This document shows, one piece after another, positions 6,540 to 7,121 of a stretch of 7,121 bases of DNA. The DNA lies in assembly GCA_023128035.1 (NCBI GenBank), contig JAGMES010000201.1, forward strand, positions 1-7,121, in the 5' to 3' direction. The notes beneath the pieces were generated by a model. It was not told where the DNA came from and made no database searches. It worked only from the letters and a program-made list of their open reading frames with translations. How positions within the stretch are numbered: position 1 is the first letter of the stretch; each line of letters starts with the position of its first letter. The DNA comes from Halanaerobiales bacterium. GTDB lineage: Bacteria > Bacillota_F > Halanaerobiia > DY22613. The translations under genes and the position numbers were made by a program.

Positions 6540-7022
6540 TTATCCAGGAATTTTTAAATTGTCAATACAGCTTTTATTAATAATCAATTCCTTATACTTT
6601 TCGGACATAGTTCCATCGACTCTAAAACTTTTTCTCTTTTCTAAATATACATTTATTCTTTGATCTGTTGTAGCATCTAAATCGATGAGATTCATTATCT
6701 GTTCTTTATTTAATATGCAAACCTCAGAATTATACCCTTTGTACTTTTTATTAATACAAACAAGAGCAAATCTTAAATCATAATCAAAATATTTTCTTAT
6801 TTCTTCTATTTGAGTACTATTAAAAGAAAAATCCCATCTTAAATGTTTATTCGTCTTATGTGGAGACCTATATCTCATATAAAGTACAATATCATCATTA
6901 ATTATATATGTAGACCATGATTCTTTATTTGTTTCTACTAATTTTAGAGAATAAGGAACATCTTTTCTAAGTATCTTAGCAAGTACCGCTCCATGATAAA
7001 ACTCAAACTCTCTTATAGCCAT
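6540..7022 (-). CDS. Conserved-looking hypothetical protein, 160 residues
   Basis: I do not recognise the family with confidence. The protein is soluble, mixed alpha/beta and rich in Lys, Asp and Asn, with no signal peptide or membrane segment. Notable stretches are SWSTYIINDDIVLYMRYRS (35-53), KHLRWDFSFN (59-68), FALVCINKKYKG (85-96) followed by EVCILNKEQIMNLI (100-113), and a basic patch LEKRKSFRVDG (127-137). The pattern of strand, W-x-F-x-F, then hydrophobic F-x-LVC resembles small proteins I have seen near restriction loci, possibly with a nuclease-like alpha/beta fold, but I see no complete PD-(D/E)XK motif. The ATG at 7022 has AGGAGG 6 nt upstream. It is on the same strand as the operon but is cut off from it by a terminator, so it is probably transcribed separately. 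The upstream palindrome suggests regulated expression. It may belong to the same defence locus or be an unrelated neighbour. Confidence 0.8.
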   Translation of the reverse strand: MAIREFEFYHGAVLAKILRKDVPYSLKLVETNKESWSTYIINDDIVLYMRYRSPHKTNKHLRWDFSFNSTQIEEIRKYFDYDLRFALVCINKKYKGYNSEVCILNKEQIMNLIDLDATTDQRINVYLEKRKSFRVDGTMSEKYKELIINKSCIDNLKIPG

Positions 7023-7055
7023 TATATCCCTCCTCTTAATTTTTAAAACTAGTGC

Positions 7056-7085
7056 AGCATAGCTTAATTAAACCCTATATTTCAA
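7056..7085 (-). promoter_or_regulatory. Candidate promoter of the 160-residue gene
   Basis: On the minus strand TTGAAA (7085-7080) and TATGCT (7061-7056) are separated by 18 bp, 9 of 12 matches to the sigma-A consensus. The predicted start near 7049 gives a short leader of about 27 nt ending at a strong AGGAGG site. The -35 box lies inside the palindrome at 7075-7106, so a protein bound there would block the promoter. Confidence 0.45.
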
Positions 7086-7106
7086 AATATATATTCTAAA
7101 ATATAG
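7075..7106. repeat. 32-bp near-perfect palindrome, candidate operator
   Basis: The half-sites are CTATATTTCAAAATAT (7075-7090) and ATATTCTAAAATATAG (7091-7106). Fourteen of 16 pairs across the centre match; the mismatches are 7083/7098 and 7085/7096. It covers the -35 box of the candidate promoter for the 160-residue gene. Very high AT content makes chance dyads more likely, but the length and the closing C-G pair are notable. Confidence 0.5.
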
Positions 7107-7121
7107 ACATTATTTTATATG

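Overview
The window is very AT-rich, with purine-rich Shine-Dalgarno sites (AGGAGG-type) in front of the genes and one TTG start codon. This suggests a low-GC Firmicute (Bacilli or Clostridia); I cannot name the genus. Every convincing gene lies on the minus strand, so transcription runs from high to low coordinates. I see no rRNA, tRNA, CRISPR array, transposase, integrase or attachment site.

Layout in transcription order. (1) 7022-6540 is a stand-alone gene for a 160-residue protein of unknown function. A candidate promoter precedes it, with its -35 box inside a 32-bp near-perfect palindrome, and an intrinsic terminator at 6439-6407 follows it. (2) 6539-6105 is a 435-bp gap holding the terminator, a candidate promoter and a possible untranslated leader of about 250 nt. 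(3) 6104-1 is a tight five-gene operon with gaps of 13, 23, 23 and 9 nt. It encodes a 233-residue protein with a C-terminal module I associate with restriction/defence proteins; a 392-residue helical and coiled-coil protein; a 482-residue Hsp70-like ATPase with an intact nucleotide-binding domain but no helical lid; a 777-residue UvrD/PcrA-type (SF1A) helicase with an N-terminal cysteine cluster; and the first 124 residues of a protein that looks like the N-terminus of DrmA-like (DISARM-type) helicases. The last gene runs off the left edge.

Interpretation. An SF1 helicase, an Hsp70-family ATPase with a coiled-coil neighbour, a restriction-associated module and a DrmA-like N-terminus in one operon look most like a DISARM-related antiviral or DNA-processing system. 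The Hsp70-like protein and coiled-coil partner could act as a nucleotide-controlled switch or assembly chaperone for the helicases. That role is inference: the sequence directly shows the motifs, gene order and spacing, but not the function. The rest of the operon, where DUF1998/DrmB, phospholipase-D or methylase genes would support the idea, lies to the left of this window.
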